Source: Paenibacillus rhizovicinus (GTDB lineage Bacteria > Bacillota > Bacilli > Paenibacillales > Paenibacillaceae). From it: 64,000 nucleotides of DNA. Below, one piece after another: positions 34,912-45,117 of the stretch. A model generated the notes under the pieces. The model was not told the DNA's origin. It searched no databases and saw nothing but the letters and a program-made list of their open reading frames with translations. Within the stretch, counting starts at the first letter, position 1, and every line of letters starts with the position of its first letter. The stretch spans positions 6,312,001 to 6,376,000 of the forward strand of contig NZ_CP048286.1 of NCBI RefSeq assembly GCF_010365285.1, read 5' to 3'. The translations under genes were made by a program, and so were the position numbers.

Positions 34912-35800
34912 AGCGATCATCCCAGCTGCAGGCCTAGGAACGCGATTCCTGCCAGCTACGAAAGCACAGCCGAAGGAAATGCTGCCAATCGTCGACAAAC
35001 CGACGATCCAATATATTATCGAAGAGGCGATCGCTTCCGGGATCGAAGATATCTTGGTCATCAGCGGCCGCGGCAAAAGGGCGATCGAGGATCATTTCGA
35101 CAAGTCGTTCGAGCTGGAAGAGACGCTGCAGTCCAAAGGGAAAACGAAAGAGCTGGAGCAGATCCGCGCCATCGCCGATCTCGCGAACATTCACTATATC
35201 CGCCAGAAGGAACCGAAGGGACTCGGCCATGCGATCTGGTGCGCGCGCAGCTTCGTCGGCAATGAACCGTTCGCGGTGCTGCTCGGCGATGATATCGTGC
35301 AGTCCGAGCAGCCATGCCTCAGCCAGCTGATCCGCGTATTCGAACGCTACTCTTCGTCGGTCGTCGGCGTTCAGCGCGTCAGCGACGAGGACGTATCGAA
35401 GTACGGCATTATCGCGCCGCGCGGTTCTTCCATCGAGCCGTCGGTGTTCTTCCTGGATACGCTGGTCGAGAAGCCGTCCCGCAAAGCGGCTCCTTCCAAC
35501 TACGCCATCATGGGCAGGTACGTGCTGACGCCGGATATTTTCGACATTCTGGAACATCAAGCACCGGGTGCCGGAGGCGAAATCCAGCTGACGGACGCCA
35601 TCAAGAAGCTGAACGATCTCAAGAACGTGCTGGCATACCAGTTCGAAGGCGTGCGTTACGATGTCGGCGACAAATTCGGTTTCATTAAAGCGACGCTCGA
35701 CTTCGCCTTGCAGCGCGAAGATCTGCAGGCGGATATGCTTGCCTACATCCAGCAAGTGTACGAACAGCAATTCTCACTCCTCACAAAGGCGGCGAAATAG
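34898..35800 (+). CDS. galU: UTP-glucose-1-phosphate uridylyltransferase
   Basis: 300 residues from ATG 34898 (GAGGAGG upstream). It forms UDP-glucose from UTP and glucose 1-phosphate. Signatures are [74 protein letters not shown] and [10 protein letters not shown]. It directly abuts ugd, so the two form the UDP-glucose to UDP-glucuronate branch of the locus. Confidence 0.95.
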   Translation: MKVRKAIIPAAGLGTRFLPATKAQPKEMLPIVDKPTIQYIIEEAIASGIEDILVISGRGKRAIEDHFDKSFELEETLQSKGKTKELEQIRAIADLANIHYIRQKEPKGLGHAIWCARSFVGNEPFAVLLGDDIVQSEQPCLSQLIRVFERYSSSVVGVQRVSDEDVSKYGIIAPRGSSIEPSVFFLDTLVEKPSRKAAPSNYAIMGRYVLTPDIFDILEHQAPGAGGEIQLTDAIKKLNDLKNVLAYQFEGVRYDVGDKFGFIKATLDFALQREDLQADMLAYIQQVYEQQFSLLTKAAK

Positions 35801-37144
35801 ATGAAGAAAATCACGGTCATCGGAACGGGTTATGTCGGCTTGGTATCTGGGGCTTGCTTCTCCGAAATCGGCAATCGCGTCATCTGCTGCGACGTCGACG
35901 CGCGCAAAATCGATTTGCTCAAAAAAGGCGAAATTCCGATTTACGAGCCCGGCCTGGACCAGCTCGTGGAGAAGAACACGGAACGGGGCATGCTGCTCTT
36001 CACGACGGAGGTCGGCGAAGCGATTGAAGCCTCGGACATTATCTACATCGCGGTAGGTACGCCGATGTCAGAAACCGGCGAAGCCGATATGCGATACGTC
36101 ATGTCTGCGGCCAAGAAGATCGGCGAGCATCTGAACGGCTACAAGATCATCGTGAACAAGAGCACCGTGCCCGTCGGCACCGGCGAGCTTGTCCGCGAAG
36201 TCGTGCAGGCGAACAAGCGCAACCCGTGGACGCAATTCGACGTCGTCTCCAACCCGGAGTTTCTCCGCGAAGGCTCCGCGATCAGCGACTGCATGAACAT
36301 GGATCGCGCCGTAATCGGCTCCGACAGCGAAGCGGCGCGCGAGATTATCGCCGAGCTGCATGCGCCGTTCCGCACGCGCATCTTCAAGACCGACCTGGAG
36401 AGCGCGGAAATGATCAAATACGCGGCCAATACGTTCCTCGCGACGAAAATTTCCTTCATCAATGCGATCGCGAACATCTGTGAACGCGTAGGCGCCGACG
36501 TGACCGACGTGGCGGAAGGAATGGGGCTCGACAGCCGGATCGGAAGCAAGTTCCTCCAAGCGGGCATCGGCTATGGCGGCTCCTGTTTCCCGAAGGACAC
36601 TTATGCGCTCGCGCATATTGCGGATAAGGCCGGCTACGATTTCGAATTGCTGAAGTCCGTCATCCGCACGAACCAGCGTCAGCGTCTCGTGGTGCTGGAC
36701 AAGCTGCGTGGTACGCTGGGCAGCCTCGCGGGCAAACAGATCGCCGTGCTTGGACTCGCGTTCAAGCCGGACACGGACGACATGCGCTACGCTCCGTCGC
36801 TCACGATCATTCCGGAGCTGTTGAAGCAAGGCGCAGGCGTGCGCGCTTACGACCCGATCGCCGCGGTTACGGCACGGCGCGAACTCCCGGAAAGCGTCCA
36901 TTACTGCGACAGTATCGAACAGGCGGTAACGGGAGCGGATGTTTGCGTGATTTTGACCGAGTGGAAGGAAGTGCTGCAGATGGACATGGCCCGTTTGAAG
37001 AAGCTGATGAACCAGCCGCTGATCGTCGACGGCCGTAATTGCTTCTCTCTCGCGGCGATGCAGGAATTGGGCATTCAATATCATTCCGTCGGCCGTCGTC
37101 CCGTCCACGCCGCCGAGCGCGATCGCCAGTCGGTAAACTTCTAA
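35801..37144 (+). CDS. ugd: UDP-glucose 6-dehydrogenase
   Basis: 447 residues, starting at the base after the galU stop. The NAD-binding motif is VIGTGYVGLVSGACFSEIGN; KSTVPVGTG and NPEFLREGSAI follow. The catalytic Cys lies in GYGGSCFPKD, and the C-terminal domain has LAFKPDTDDMRYAPS. It oxidises UDP-glucose to UDP-glucuronate with two NAD. It supplies the epimerase at 29996 and probably an acidic sugar of the polymer. Confidence 0.95.
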   Translation: MKKITVIGTGYVGLVSGACFSEIGNRVICCDVDARKIDLLKKGEIPIYEPGLDQLVEKNTERGMLLFTTEVGEAIEASDIIYIAVGTPMSETGEADMRYVMSAAKKIGEHLNGYKIIVNKSTVPVGTGELVREVVQANKRNPWTQFDVVSNPEFLREGSAISDCMNMDRAVIGSDSEAAREIIAELHAPFRTRIFKTDLESAEMIKYAANTFLATKISFINAIANICERVGADVTDVAEGMGLDSRIGSKFLQAGIGYGGSCFPKDTYALAHIADKAGYDFELLKSVIRTNQRQRLVVLDKLRGTLGSLAGKQIAVLGLAFKPDTDDMRYAPSLTIIPELLKQGAGVRAYDPIAAVTARRELPESVHYCDSIEQAVTGADVCVILTEWKEVLQMDMARLKKLMNQPLIVDGRNCFSLAAMQELGIQYHSVGRRPVHAAERDRQSVNF

Positions 37145-37148
37145 GGCG

Positions 37149-37783
37149 ATGGGGACAGGCGGAGCAAGGCGAAGAACATGGAGACGATGGGCCGCGGCGT
37201 CGGCAGTCTTGCTGCTCCTGCTCGGCGGCTCCGCCTGGTATGCCTATATGGCGATAACCGATAAGGTGGTGGAGGTGCTGACGGATGGGGCGGCGCAGGG
37301 GAGCGACCCGGCTGGCTCAGTTGAGGGGCCCGCCGAAACGGCCCGGCCGCGGCGGAACAAGCCGAAGAACCGGTTAAAGGTGCATCTTCATCTTCGGCTA
37401 AGCGAGACGCATCATCGGGTGAAGCAGGCAGTGAACGGACAAAAGCGGCAGCCGAGGCCAAGAAGGACGAGGAGAAATCGCCGCCTAAGGAGAAGGAGCC
37501 AGCCTCCGTGTCGCAAGAAGCGGCTGATTCCGCGGCTAAGCGCGCAACCGTCAAGGACCGGATCGAAATCGGCAAAGTCGTGTTGGATCACTGGAACGCG
37601 AAGGAGCTGAAGGCGATGAGCGCGAAGCTGAGCGGCGGTCTGACGATCGCGGAGAAGCGCGAGCTCAAGAAGGAAGCGATGGCCAAGCTGTCGCCCGAGG
37701 AGTATGACAAGTTGATCGCCATTGCCGAGAAGCTGGGATTGAGCGAAGGAAAAAGCTATTCCGATTCGACCCGTGAGAAATAA
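37149..37783 (+). pseudogene. Frame-disrupted membrane-anchored protein
   Basis: The frame from ATG 37149 encodes an Arg-rich N-terminus, one membrane helix (AAASAVLLLLLGGSAWYAYM) and about 25 further residues, then turns into implausible Arg/Pro-rich sequence. The frame open from 37325 to 37783 carries a typical Ala/Glu/Lys/Ser linker (AAAEQAEEPVKGASSSSAKR) and a soluble end (KDRIEIGKVVLDHWNAKELK, EEYDKLIAIAEKLGLSEGK). Joining them needs one extra base between about 37325 and 37350, in the GC-rich stretch around GGCCCGGCCGCGG. This is either a real one-base deletion, a sequencing error or a -1 shift. The intact product would be a single-pass protein of about 210 residues of unknown role. Confidence 0.72.
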
Positions 37784-37816
37784 GACGACCCTTAAAGGGA
37801 CTTGGAGGACAAACCA

Positions 37817-38662
<846 letters not shown>

Positions 38663-38683
38663 GGAAAAGCAGTCAAGCAGCGG

Positions 38684-38713
38684 AAAGACGGCATGCGCAA
38701 TGCCGTCTTTTTT
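38684..38713 (+). terminator. Terminator ending the exopolysaccharide locus
   Basis: Arms 38684-38694 and 38700-38710 pair perfectly over 11 bp with loop GCGCA; the T-run is 38708-38713. Confidence 0.9.
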
Positions 38714-38792
38714 ATTTCAAGAAAGGGTATACCCGCGCGGCGATAGTCTGATAAAATAAACGGGCGTAAACCTACTTAGGGAGGCTTTTCTC

Positions 38793-39707
38793 TTGTCGTC
38801 CGAACCGCTGCTTACCTTTCTATCTCCGCCCCTGCCTTATTTCATCGAGTCCAATCGCGGAACGTATCCGAAAGGCGGCGAGCATCCGAATCGCCGGAAT
38901 ATCGGCGTGTTTGATTTGCTTTTCGTTCATAGCGGCACTTTATATGTCGGCGAAGAATCCGAAACGTGGGAAGTCGGGCCAGGGCAAATGCTGATTCTGC
39001 GGCCCGATCTCTGGCATTATCCGACCAAGCCGTGCACGGAAGAAACGGTGTTCGACTGGGTGCATTTCCAGACGGCCGGTCCGTGGGAGGAACATGACGG
39101 AAACAACTGCGGCTCGCTTCGGGGGGATTACTACTCGTATGCCATCCGGCTCCCCAAAACGATGACGGTCGCTTACCCGGAAGAAGCGGTGTCCTTATTC
39201 GGCAAGCTGCACGATGCGGCGCTGGGCACTTCGCATGCCGCGTTCTGGCAGCGGCAGCAATGGTTTCTGCATTTGCTGCAGCTGTTCGACGAAGGCTGGC
39301 GCAGCGATGCGGCCAAAGCCCCGATCGCCGTCGCCGAAGAAGCGGCCGCGTACTTGAAAATGAATTTCCGTACGACCGTGACGAACAGCAAGCTTGGCGA
39401 GGCGATGGGGCTGCATCCCAATTACATTGCCCGCTGCATGGGCGAAGTGTTCGACTGTACGCCGCAGCAATATTTGCTCTCGTACCGGATGGACCAGGCG
39501 AAACTGATGCTGATGAAGACCAATTGGCCGATCTCGCGGATCGCGGATGAAACGGGTTTCAAGCAGACGCCTCATTTCTCGCGTTCCTTCGCGGACCATG
39601 TCGGCATTACGCCGCTGTCCTATCGCAAACGGTTTACCGGCACTTCGCTGGCGAAACCCAGCCAACGGGATGAATTGGAAGATAAAGCATCGCCGCTCAA
39701 TGATTGA
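38793..39707 (+). CDS. AraC-family transcriptional regulator
   Basis: 304 residues from TTG 38793 (AGGGAGGC upstream). The N-terminal cupin-like domain (FDLLFVHSGTLYVGEESETW, GPGQMLILRPDLWHYP) is followed by two helix-turn-helix units near 205-290 (NSKLGEAMGLHPNYIARCMG; ISRIADETGFKQTPHFSRSF). These regulators mostly control carbohydrate use. No catabolic gene is adjacent, so its target is unknown. A terminator follows at 39772-39800. Confidence 0.9.
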   Translation: MSSEPLLTFLSPPLPYFIESNRGTYPKGGEHPNRRNIGVFDLLFVHSGTLYVGEESETWEVGPGQMLILRPDLWHYPTKPCTEETVFDWVHFQTAGPWEEHDGNNCGSLRGDYYSYAIRLPKTMTVAYPEEAVSLFGKLHDAALGTSHAAFWQRQQWFLHLLQLFDEGWRSDAAKAPIAVAEEAAAYLKMNFRTTVTNSKLGEAMGLHPNYIARCMGEVFDCTPQQYLLSYRMDQAKLMLMKTNWPISRIADETGFKQTPHFSRSFADHVGITPLSYRKRFTGTSLAKPSQRDELEDKASPLND

Positions 39708-39771
39708 TTGCAGGATCAAGTTATGTACCGAGGTATGAATGCCGAGGTGTGAATGCCCGGTACGGATGAGA

Positions 39772-39800
39772 GGTACGGACGAACGCGTCCGTGCCTTTTT
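39772..39800 (+). terminator. Terminator after the AraC gene
   Basis: Arms 39772-39780 and 39787-39795 pair over 9 bp with one G-T; five T follow. Confidence 0.75.
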
Positions 39801-39844
39801 ATTTTGAGCGGACAGGCCGTTTGTTTCCATGGCCATATCTAATC

Positions 39845-39882
39845 GAACAAGCCTGCAATGCATATGCACTGCAGGCTTGTTC
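39845..39882. repeat. Long perfect-type hairpin in an intergenic region
   Basis: Two 18-nt arms (39845-39862 and 39865-39882) pair with one G-T and only two unpaired bases at the centre. There is no T-run on either strand, so it is not an ordinary terminator. Confidence 0.75.
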
Positions 39883-39954
39883 GGGTGCCAACACTCCAGC
39901 CACGCCGCATCGGATCGCGTCCGTAAAGAAATACGCATGCGCGGTTTGCCGTGG

Positions 39955-40065
39955 GTTTGATCGATCTTTGAGCTTTGATGCTTAAGCTTTGAACGCTGGA
40001 AGAACTTTGAATGCTGAACGTTAACCTTTGATCGCTGAAGTTTGAGCTTTCATCTACGCTTCGTA
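39955..40065. repeat. Degenerate tandem repeat with a CTTTGA core
   Basis: CTTTGA recurs at irregular 7-21 bp spacing with partners such as CGCTGAAG and ATGCTGAACG, giving drifted units of about 18-20 bp. The rest of the 39.7-40.16 kb gap shows no gene. Confidence 0.55.
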
Positions 40066-40161
40066 ATAGCGACTATTTTAGGTTTGGAGGCCGTATAACC
40101 GAACGGCCAAGGCGGTCTCTAGTTCATCCGGATTCGGCGTGTTGGCATCCGAATGACCGGC

Positions 40162-40791
40162 TTAGACCGAGTCTGGGATTTCGATTCTCGTAATCGAGTT
40201 CGATTCGCTCAAGATGAAGTCGACGTTCGTCAGAAACTCGTCGATTCGGTCCTGCAGCCTATCGATTTGATCTTTCAGGTTGAGCGGATCGATCAGCTTC
40301 GGCGCGTTTTGTTCCAGGAACGGCTGCGAGGTCGACTCGTATTGGTCGGGGGACGGTCTCTTATCGGTACCGAACGTCGTTTTGATCAGCTCGTCGAGCC
40401 GCGCCTTGACCTTCTCGTCTTCCTCTTCGAACTTACGGAGAACTTTCGCGTAATCGCTCGTCATCTTCTGCAGCTGCAGTTGTTCGTATGCGATGGAGGA
40501 TTTCCGTTCAATGGCTTCGGCGACCGTCATGGCTTGCCTGCCGATCGTAACGACCGTCGCCGCATTCGATGCTACGATTGCCGTTTTGATCAGATTGCGC
40601 CGTTTGATCAGATCGCCGGCCGATTGATTGTTCGCTTTGACTTTAAGCTCGAACGCTTGATTATCTTTATAGCCGACAATAGGTTTCTTGCCCGTCGTCA
40701 AGCCGATGTAAGAAGTATCCTGTATCGCTTTCTTGATCCGTGCATCCAACGTTTTCAGTTCGGCAAGTCCTCGCGTAATCGAGATTTGCAT
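40162..40791 (-). CDS. Unrecognised helical protein
   Basis: 209 residues, soluble, Lys/Glu-rich and largely alpha-helical with coiled-coil-like stretches (EQLQLQKMTSDYAKVLRKFE; NLKDQIDRLQDRIDEFLTNV). No signal peptide, membrane segment or enzymatic motif is visible. It opens MQISITRGLAELKTLDARIK. A GAGGGG lies upstream of the ATG at 40791. Codon use matches the surroundings. It vaguely recalls small structural proteins of tailed phages, but no other phage genes are near. It is a plausible orphan gene of unknown function. Confidence 0.6.
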   Translation of the reverse strand: MQISITRGLAELKTLDARIKKAIQDTSYIGLTTGKKPIVGYKDNQAFELKVKANNQSAGDLIKRRNLIKTAIVASNAATVVTIGRQAMTVAEAIERKSSIAYEQLQLQKMTSDYAKVLRKFEEEDEKVKARLDELIKTTFGTDKRPSPDQYESTSQPFLEQNAPKLIDPLNLKDQIDRLQDRIDEFLTNVDFILSESNSITRIEIPDSV

Positions 40792-40934
40792 CGTAATCGA
40801 TCGTCCCCTCGTGGTTCGTCTTCTGCACTCATTCTCGCAAATGAGGAACTCGTCGAGAAGGGCGAAAGTATGACGAAAGGCCGCGGGTTTGAAAAAGGCG
40901 CATTTTCATCTGCAGCCGAATTAGCCCTTCCGGA

Positions 40935-41951
40935 TCAAACCTGCCATGTAAACGATCGGCCATGACCTTCGGTTTCCGCGATCTTCATTGGCCGCCAGCT
41001 TCCGTTCAAGCAGGCATCCAAATGAAGATCGGGATCGTGCATATTATTGTAGAGATGGTAGAAATCGCGCTTCCGTCCCAGCTCTTGCAGACGCTCCGTC
41101 CATTCGAGCTTGGCTTCGGCCGAGAATTGGTTTGCGACATGCGTATGGAAGATACACAGCATCGCGTCTTCGGAAACTTCGGAAGCGACGCCTTCGATCA
41201 GCTTGAGCGCATCGCCTTCGATCAGCCTTACGGGATGCCGCTTCAGGCATGCTGCCGCTTTCGCCAAGTGCTGACGGCGCTTCCGGTGTTCCGGCCAGAT
41301 AAGCGCGTTAAGCCAGCGCAAATCCGCTTCGCTGGCGAGATCGTTGACATGCAGGTCGATGCCGACCCGGGAAGCGACGGGCGGGCTGCTTGGCAGCAGG
41401 AACGGCTTCTTGTCTCCGACCAGCTCCGATTCCAGATGCAGCTCGGCGGATGCGCCGCCGTAAACCTCTAGCGTGCCGTAGGAATAACTGTACCGGTCCC
41501 ACAGCAATTGCAGTCCGGCGCTCGTGCCGACTTCGATCAGCGCCAGCGGCTTGCCGGATTGACGGTAAATATGGCAGAAGGCAGGATAGAGATAAGCGCA
41601 GCGATTGACCTCGTTGGTCTGCACGCGCTTGGTCTCCAGCAGTGTAATCAATTCGTTCCGGTACGCCGCGCAGAAAGCTTGGAACGGGCCGATTGCGAGC
41701 GCCGGTTCGCCTGGATTGCTGACCAAGCTCGGATAGAAATCGCGCAGCGGATGATCGATCCCCCGGAGAAGCAGGTCATGGACGGCGCCGAAGAGCATGT
41801 TCGGTTGAGGCTGGCCTTCGCGCGCATGAGCGGCAAGCTCAAGCAGTTCGGCATCCTTCGCAATTTGAAGCGACAGCGCCTCGTAGAGCGGACTCGAATC
41901 CCGGAAATAACGCTCGGCATAAAGATGGAACAGTTCCGATAAGGCTTGCAT
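40935..41951 (-). CDS. DUF2332 family protein
   Basis: 338 residues from ATG 41951, which has GAGGAGG 6 nt upstream. Segments such as PALAIGPFQAFCAAYRNELI, LIEVGTSAGLQLLWDRYSYS and RVGIDLHVNDLASEADLRWL match DUF2332, a family with a methyltransferase-like VGTSAGL motif but no proven activity. The C-terminus (AMLCIFHTHVANQFSAEAKL) is conserved as well. It is divergent from the ABC exporter gene across about 270 bp. Confidence 0.85.
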   Translation of the reverse strand: MQALSELFHLYAERYFRDSSPLYEALSLQIAKDAELLELAAHAREGQPQPNMLFGAVHDLLLRGIDHPLRDFYPSLVSNPGEPALAIGPFQAFCAAYRNELITLLETKRVQTNEVNRCAYLYPAFCHIYRQSGKPLALIEVGTSAGLQLLWDRYSYSYGTLEVYGGASAELHLESELVGDKKPFLLPSSPPVASRVGIDLHVNDLASEADLRWLNALIWPEHRKRRQHLAKAAACLKRHPVRLIEGDALKLIEGVASEVSEDAMLCIFHTHVANQFSAEAKLEWTERLQELGRKRDFYHLYNNMHDPDLHLDACLNGSWRPMKIAETEGHGRSFTWQV

Positions 41952-42219
41952 GCGCATCCTCCTCAAAGGTAAGTTACACGTAGTATATACGGCTGCATCG
42001 ATAAATGAAATTTTCATTATTTTATTGATGCGATAGAATAAACTTATGTGGATCCTGAGGTTGATCACGACGTTCCCGTCGACGCGGCCGTGGTAATGAT
42101 TTACAGGCTGGACGATTGCCCGTATTTCTTGTGAACACGCGTTTACAAACGACCGGATATGCCTTACTATAGCGAGTGACTATGCAAAGATTTTTCACGA
42201 TGGAGGATGGGCAGCACGG

Positions 42220-44019
42220 ATGGAGAGAGTAGAGAGAAGCAAGGCCCGCAATTTGAACTACGAGCATACGTTTCAACAGGTCGCCACGCAGGAAGAGCAA
42301 AGCACGTTCAAGTTTTTGATTTCGCTTTACCGGGGAAATTTCCTGAATTTGACGTTGTCGGTGCTGTTCTATATGGTGAAAAGCTTGCCGATCTTCGTCC
42401 TGCCGGTCGTCACGGCGAATATTATCAATATCGTCAGTCATCCCGGCGCGAATCCGATGCGCTCGCTATGGATCAATTTCGCCGTCATCGGCGTCATCAT
42501 TCTGCAGAACATTCCGACGCATACCTGGTACGTTTCGTTCATGAGCCGGGCGATTCGCCACGTGGAAGCGGGCATTCGCAGCGCGCTCGTTCGCAAGCTG
42601 CAGCAGCTGTCGATTACGTATCACCGCGACTTGCAGGCGGGCAAGCTGCAATCGAAGGTGCTGCGCGACGTCGAGGCCGTCGAACAGCTCTCGAAGCAGA
42701 TCATGCTCGCGCTGCTGCCGGCAGTCTTCAATATCATCATCGCGGTTATAATGACGGCGTACAACAGCTGGTCGGTTTCGATGTTCTTCGTATTGACCAT
42801 TCCTGCCGCGGTATTGCTTGTCCGGCTGTTCAAAGGAAAGATTTCGTCCACGAACAAAGAGTTCCGCAGAGAAATCGAGAAGATGTCATCCAAAATGTCC
42901 GAAATGGTCGAGATGATTCCCGTCACGCGCGCGCACGGACTGGAAGAAGTGGAAATCGAGCGGATCGATAAATCGCTTTACAAGCTGCAGGGCAAAGGCC
43001 AGCGGCTGGATATTATCGAGGCGTATTTCGGGGCTTCCAATTGGGTGACGTTCCAGCTCTTCCAAGTGCTCTGCCTGATGTTTACGGCTTACTTGGCCTA
43101 TAAGGGAACCATCCCTGTCGGCAACATCGTCATGTATCAAGGCTTCTTCAGCATGATTTTGGGCTCCGTGACCGCGTTGATCACGACGTACCCGAACATG
43201 GCGAAAGGGTTCGAGTCGATCCACTCCATTACGGAGATTCTTCGTTCCCAAGAAATCGAGCACAATCAAGGCAAGCTGAGATTGACGGATATCAGCGGGG
43301 AAATCGAGTTCGAGAACGTCCAGCTGATCTATCCCGGCAGCGAACATCACGTGTTGGAAGAAGTGACATTGTCGGTCAGGGCCGGGGAATGCGTAGCGTT
43401 CGTCGGGGAATCGGGAGCGGGCAAATCGACGATCTTGAATCTGGTGACGGGCTTCCTTCAGCCGACCGGCGGCAAAATGACGGTCGACGGCGTCGATTAC
43501 AACGCGATCGACCTGCGGGAATACCGCAAGTTCCTCTCCGTCGTGCCGCAGACGAACATTCTGTTCTCGGGCACCATTCGCGACAATATTACGTACGGCT
43601 TGCCGGATATTACGGACGATCAGATACGCAAGGCGATCGAAATGGCGAATCTCGCCGAATTCGTCGACCGTCAGCCGCTTGGCATTCATACGAAGGTCGG
43701 CGAGCATGGCGGCAAGCTGTCGGGCGGCCAGAGACAACGGATCGCGATCGCCCGCGCGCTCATCCGCAATCCGAAGGTCATTATTCTCGACGAAGCGACG
43801 TCCGCGCTCGATAACGCGTCGGAGTATCATGTTCAGAAAGCGATGCAAGAGCTGATCAAAGGCCGGACGACGTTCATCGTCGCGCACCGCTTGTCTACCA
43901 TTCGCGACGCGGACCGCATCGTCGTCATGAAGCAAGGCCGCATCGCCGAAGTCGGCACGTTCGATGAGCTGATCGCGCGCAAAGGCGAGTTCTATCATTT
44001 GAAGCAGCTTCAGTTGTAA
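42220..44019 (+). CDS. ABC exporter half-transporter (membrane and ATPase domains fused)
   Basis: 599 residues. Six membrane helices over about 40-320 form the exporter domain. The ATPase carries Walker A (GESGAGKST), the signature LSGGQRQRIAIARAL, Walker B (VIILDEATSALD) and the H-loop VAHRLSTIRDADRI. It would work as a homodimer since no partner gene is present. The substrate is unknown; lipids, peptides and drugs are typical. GGAGGATGGG lies about 12 nt before ATG 42220. The gene is divergent from DUF2332 and followed by a strong terminator. Confidence 0.93.
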   Translation: MERVERSKARNLNYEHTFQQVATQEEQSTFKFLISLYRGNFLNLTLSVLFYMVKSLPIFVLPVVTANIINIVSHPGANPMRSLWINFAVIGVIILQNIPTHTWYVSFMSRAIRHVEAGIRSALVRKLQQLSITYHRDLQAGKLQSKVLRDVEAVEQLSKQIMLALLPAVFNIIIAVIMTAYNSWSVSMFFVLTIPAAVLLVRLFKGKISSTNKEFRREIEKMSSKMSEMVEMIPVTRAHGLEEVEIERIDKSLYKLQGKGQRLDIIEAYFGASNWVTFQLFQVLCLMFTAYLAYKGTIPVGNIVMYQGFFSMILGSVTALITTYPNMAKGFESIHSITEILRSQEIEHNQGKLRLTDISGEIEFENVQLIYPGSEHHVLEEVTLSVRAGECVAFVGESGAGKSTILNLVTGFLQPTGGKMTVDGVDYNAIDLREYRKFLSVVPQTNILFSGTIRDNITYGLPDITDDQIRKAIEMANLAEFVDRQPLGIHTKVGEHGGKLSGGQRQRIAIARALIRNPKVIILDEATSALDNASEYHVQKAMQELIKGRTTFIVAHRLSTIRDADRIVVMKQGRIAEVGTFDELIARKGEFYHLKQLQL

Positions 44020-44044
44020 GACGACGGCGACGGAGTTGCCGCCC

Positions 44045-44086
44045 ATAACGTATAACTTATAACGTATAACGTATAACGTATAACGT
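44045..44086. repeat. 7-bp tandem repeat (ATAACGT) x 6
   Basis: Six head-to-tail units, one with a single change (ATAACTT), plus a degraded seventh. It lies between the ABC gene stop and its terminator, so it is transcribed as the 3' UTR. Confidence 0.92.
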
Positions 44087-44097
44087 AGAAAGTGTAT

Positions 44098-44153
44098 AAA
44101 ACCGCATTACCCGGCATGGATGAAAGCCAACCATGCCGGAGAAGCGGTTTTTT
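44098..44153 (+). terminator. Terminator after the ABC exporter gene
   Basis: Outer AAACCGC/GCGGTTT and inner CCGGCATGG/CCATGCCGG stems, followed by six T. Confidence 0.85.
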
Positions 44154-44237
44154 GCTGTCTAAAGGCGGTTAATAAACGAGTACAGTCACGCTTTGGATAC
44201 AAATCATGAAACAACATGAAAGAGGACGAATATTCGA

Positions 44238-44267
44238 TTGACAATCCTGAATAATACGGAATAGGAT
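44238..44267 (+). promoter_or_regulatory. Probable promoter of the DeoR-murA operon
   Basis: Perfect TTGACA (44238-44243), 18 bp, TAGGAT (44262-44267). A 10-bp palindrome CGAATATTCG (44228-44237) touches the -35 and could be an operator. Confidence 0.6.
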
Positions 44268-44304
44268 AGGAGGAGATAATTGTCAAAGACGTTGGAGGAA
44301 TACC

Positions 44305-45117
44305 ATGTTAGCCGAAGAAAGAAGGCAGCGCATACTGGAGCTGCTATCTGCGGACCGCAGGGTCGTGGCCAAAGAACTGGCCGGCCAGTTTCAGCTGTCC
44401 ATCGACTCGATCAGACGCGATCTGACGATTATGGAAGAGCAGGGCTTGCTGCAGAAAACCTATGGGGGCGCCATTCCGCTGACGCCATTGCCGAAGGTGC
44501 GCACGGTGTCTCAACCCCGGTCGATCCGATACGGGGAAGCCGCTCCGCATCAAGACGCCATATCGCGTTACGCGGCTTCGCTGATCCAGATGAACGATAC
44601 CGTATTTATCGGCGGGGCGGGCATTCATTACGGGATGCTGAAGCATTTGCCTGACGATATTTCGTTTACGGTCATAACGAACGCGCTGACGATCGCGGAA
44701 AACATCCGAAACCGGAATCATATCGAATCGTATCTCATTGGAGGCAAGCTCCGATCCGCCGGGGACAGCATGATCGATACGATCGCATTCGAGATGATCG
44801 GGAAATTCAATTTCGATATCGGCTTCATCACGGGAGGCGGGATCGCGCTGAACGGCGTCAGCACGTCTACGCCGGAGGGAGCTGCGTTAACGCGCGCGGT
44901 TTCCGAAGCGTCCAGGCGCACGATCTGCCTCGCGCCGCATGAGAAGATCGGCGTGCAGATGTTCGCCGGGTCCGTCCAGCTGCATCAAATCGATTTGTTG
45001 ATCACCGACCAAGGGGCTTCCGACAAGTTCGTTCGTGAAATCGAAAGCAGAAACATCAAAGTGACCATAGCGGATGAAGATGAATCAAGCGAAGGAGCAT
45101 ACCATGAGAGCGATTAA
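44305..45117 (+). CDS. DeoR-family transcriptional regulator
   Basis: 270 residues. The N-terminal helix-turn-helix (MLAEERRQRILELLSADRRV; FQLSIDSIRRDLTIMEEQGL) is followed by the DeoR sugar-phosphate sensor domain (FIGGAGIHYGMLKHLPDDIS; IGFITGGGIALNGVSTSTPE). It is translationally coupled to the MurA-like gene, whose start lies 14 nt inside this reading frame. Such regulators usually sense phosphosugars, so a link between sugar-phosphate level and this wall enzyme is plausible. Autoregulation through the palindrome upstream is an inference. Confidence 0.9.
   Translation: MLAEERRQRILELLSADRRVVAKELAGQFQLSIDSIRRDLTIMEEQGLLQKTYGGAIPLTPLPKVRTVSQPRSIRYGEAAPHQDAISRYAASLIQMNDTVFIGGAGIHYGMLKHLPDDISFTVITNALTIAENIRNRNHIESYLIGGKLRSAGDSMIDTIAFEMIGKFNFDIGFITGGGIALNGVSTSTPEGAALTRAVSEASRRTICLAPHEKIGVQMFAGSVQLHQIDLLITDQGASDKFVREIESRNIKVTIADEDESSEGAYHESD

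Noticed and set aside
37323..37334. Programmed -1 frameshift at G GGG CCC
   Set aside because: In the zero frame the codons are GGG CCC, so the heptamer does not fit X XXY YYZ, and no clear downstream pseudoknot was seen. Kept as disruption with programmed shift only as a remote option.
39845..39882. Ordinary rho-independent terminator
   Set aside because: No T-run on either strand, and a proper terminator for the AraC gene already lies at 39772-39800.
40162..40791. Prophage remnant
   Set aside because: Only a vague resemblance in one protein. No integrase, capsid, tail or lysis genes, no att-like repeats and no shift in composition nearby.
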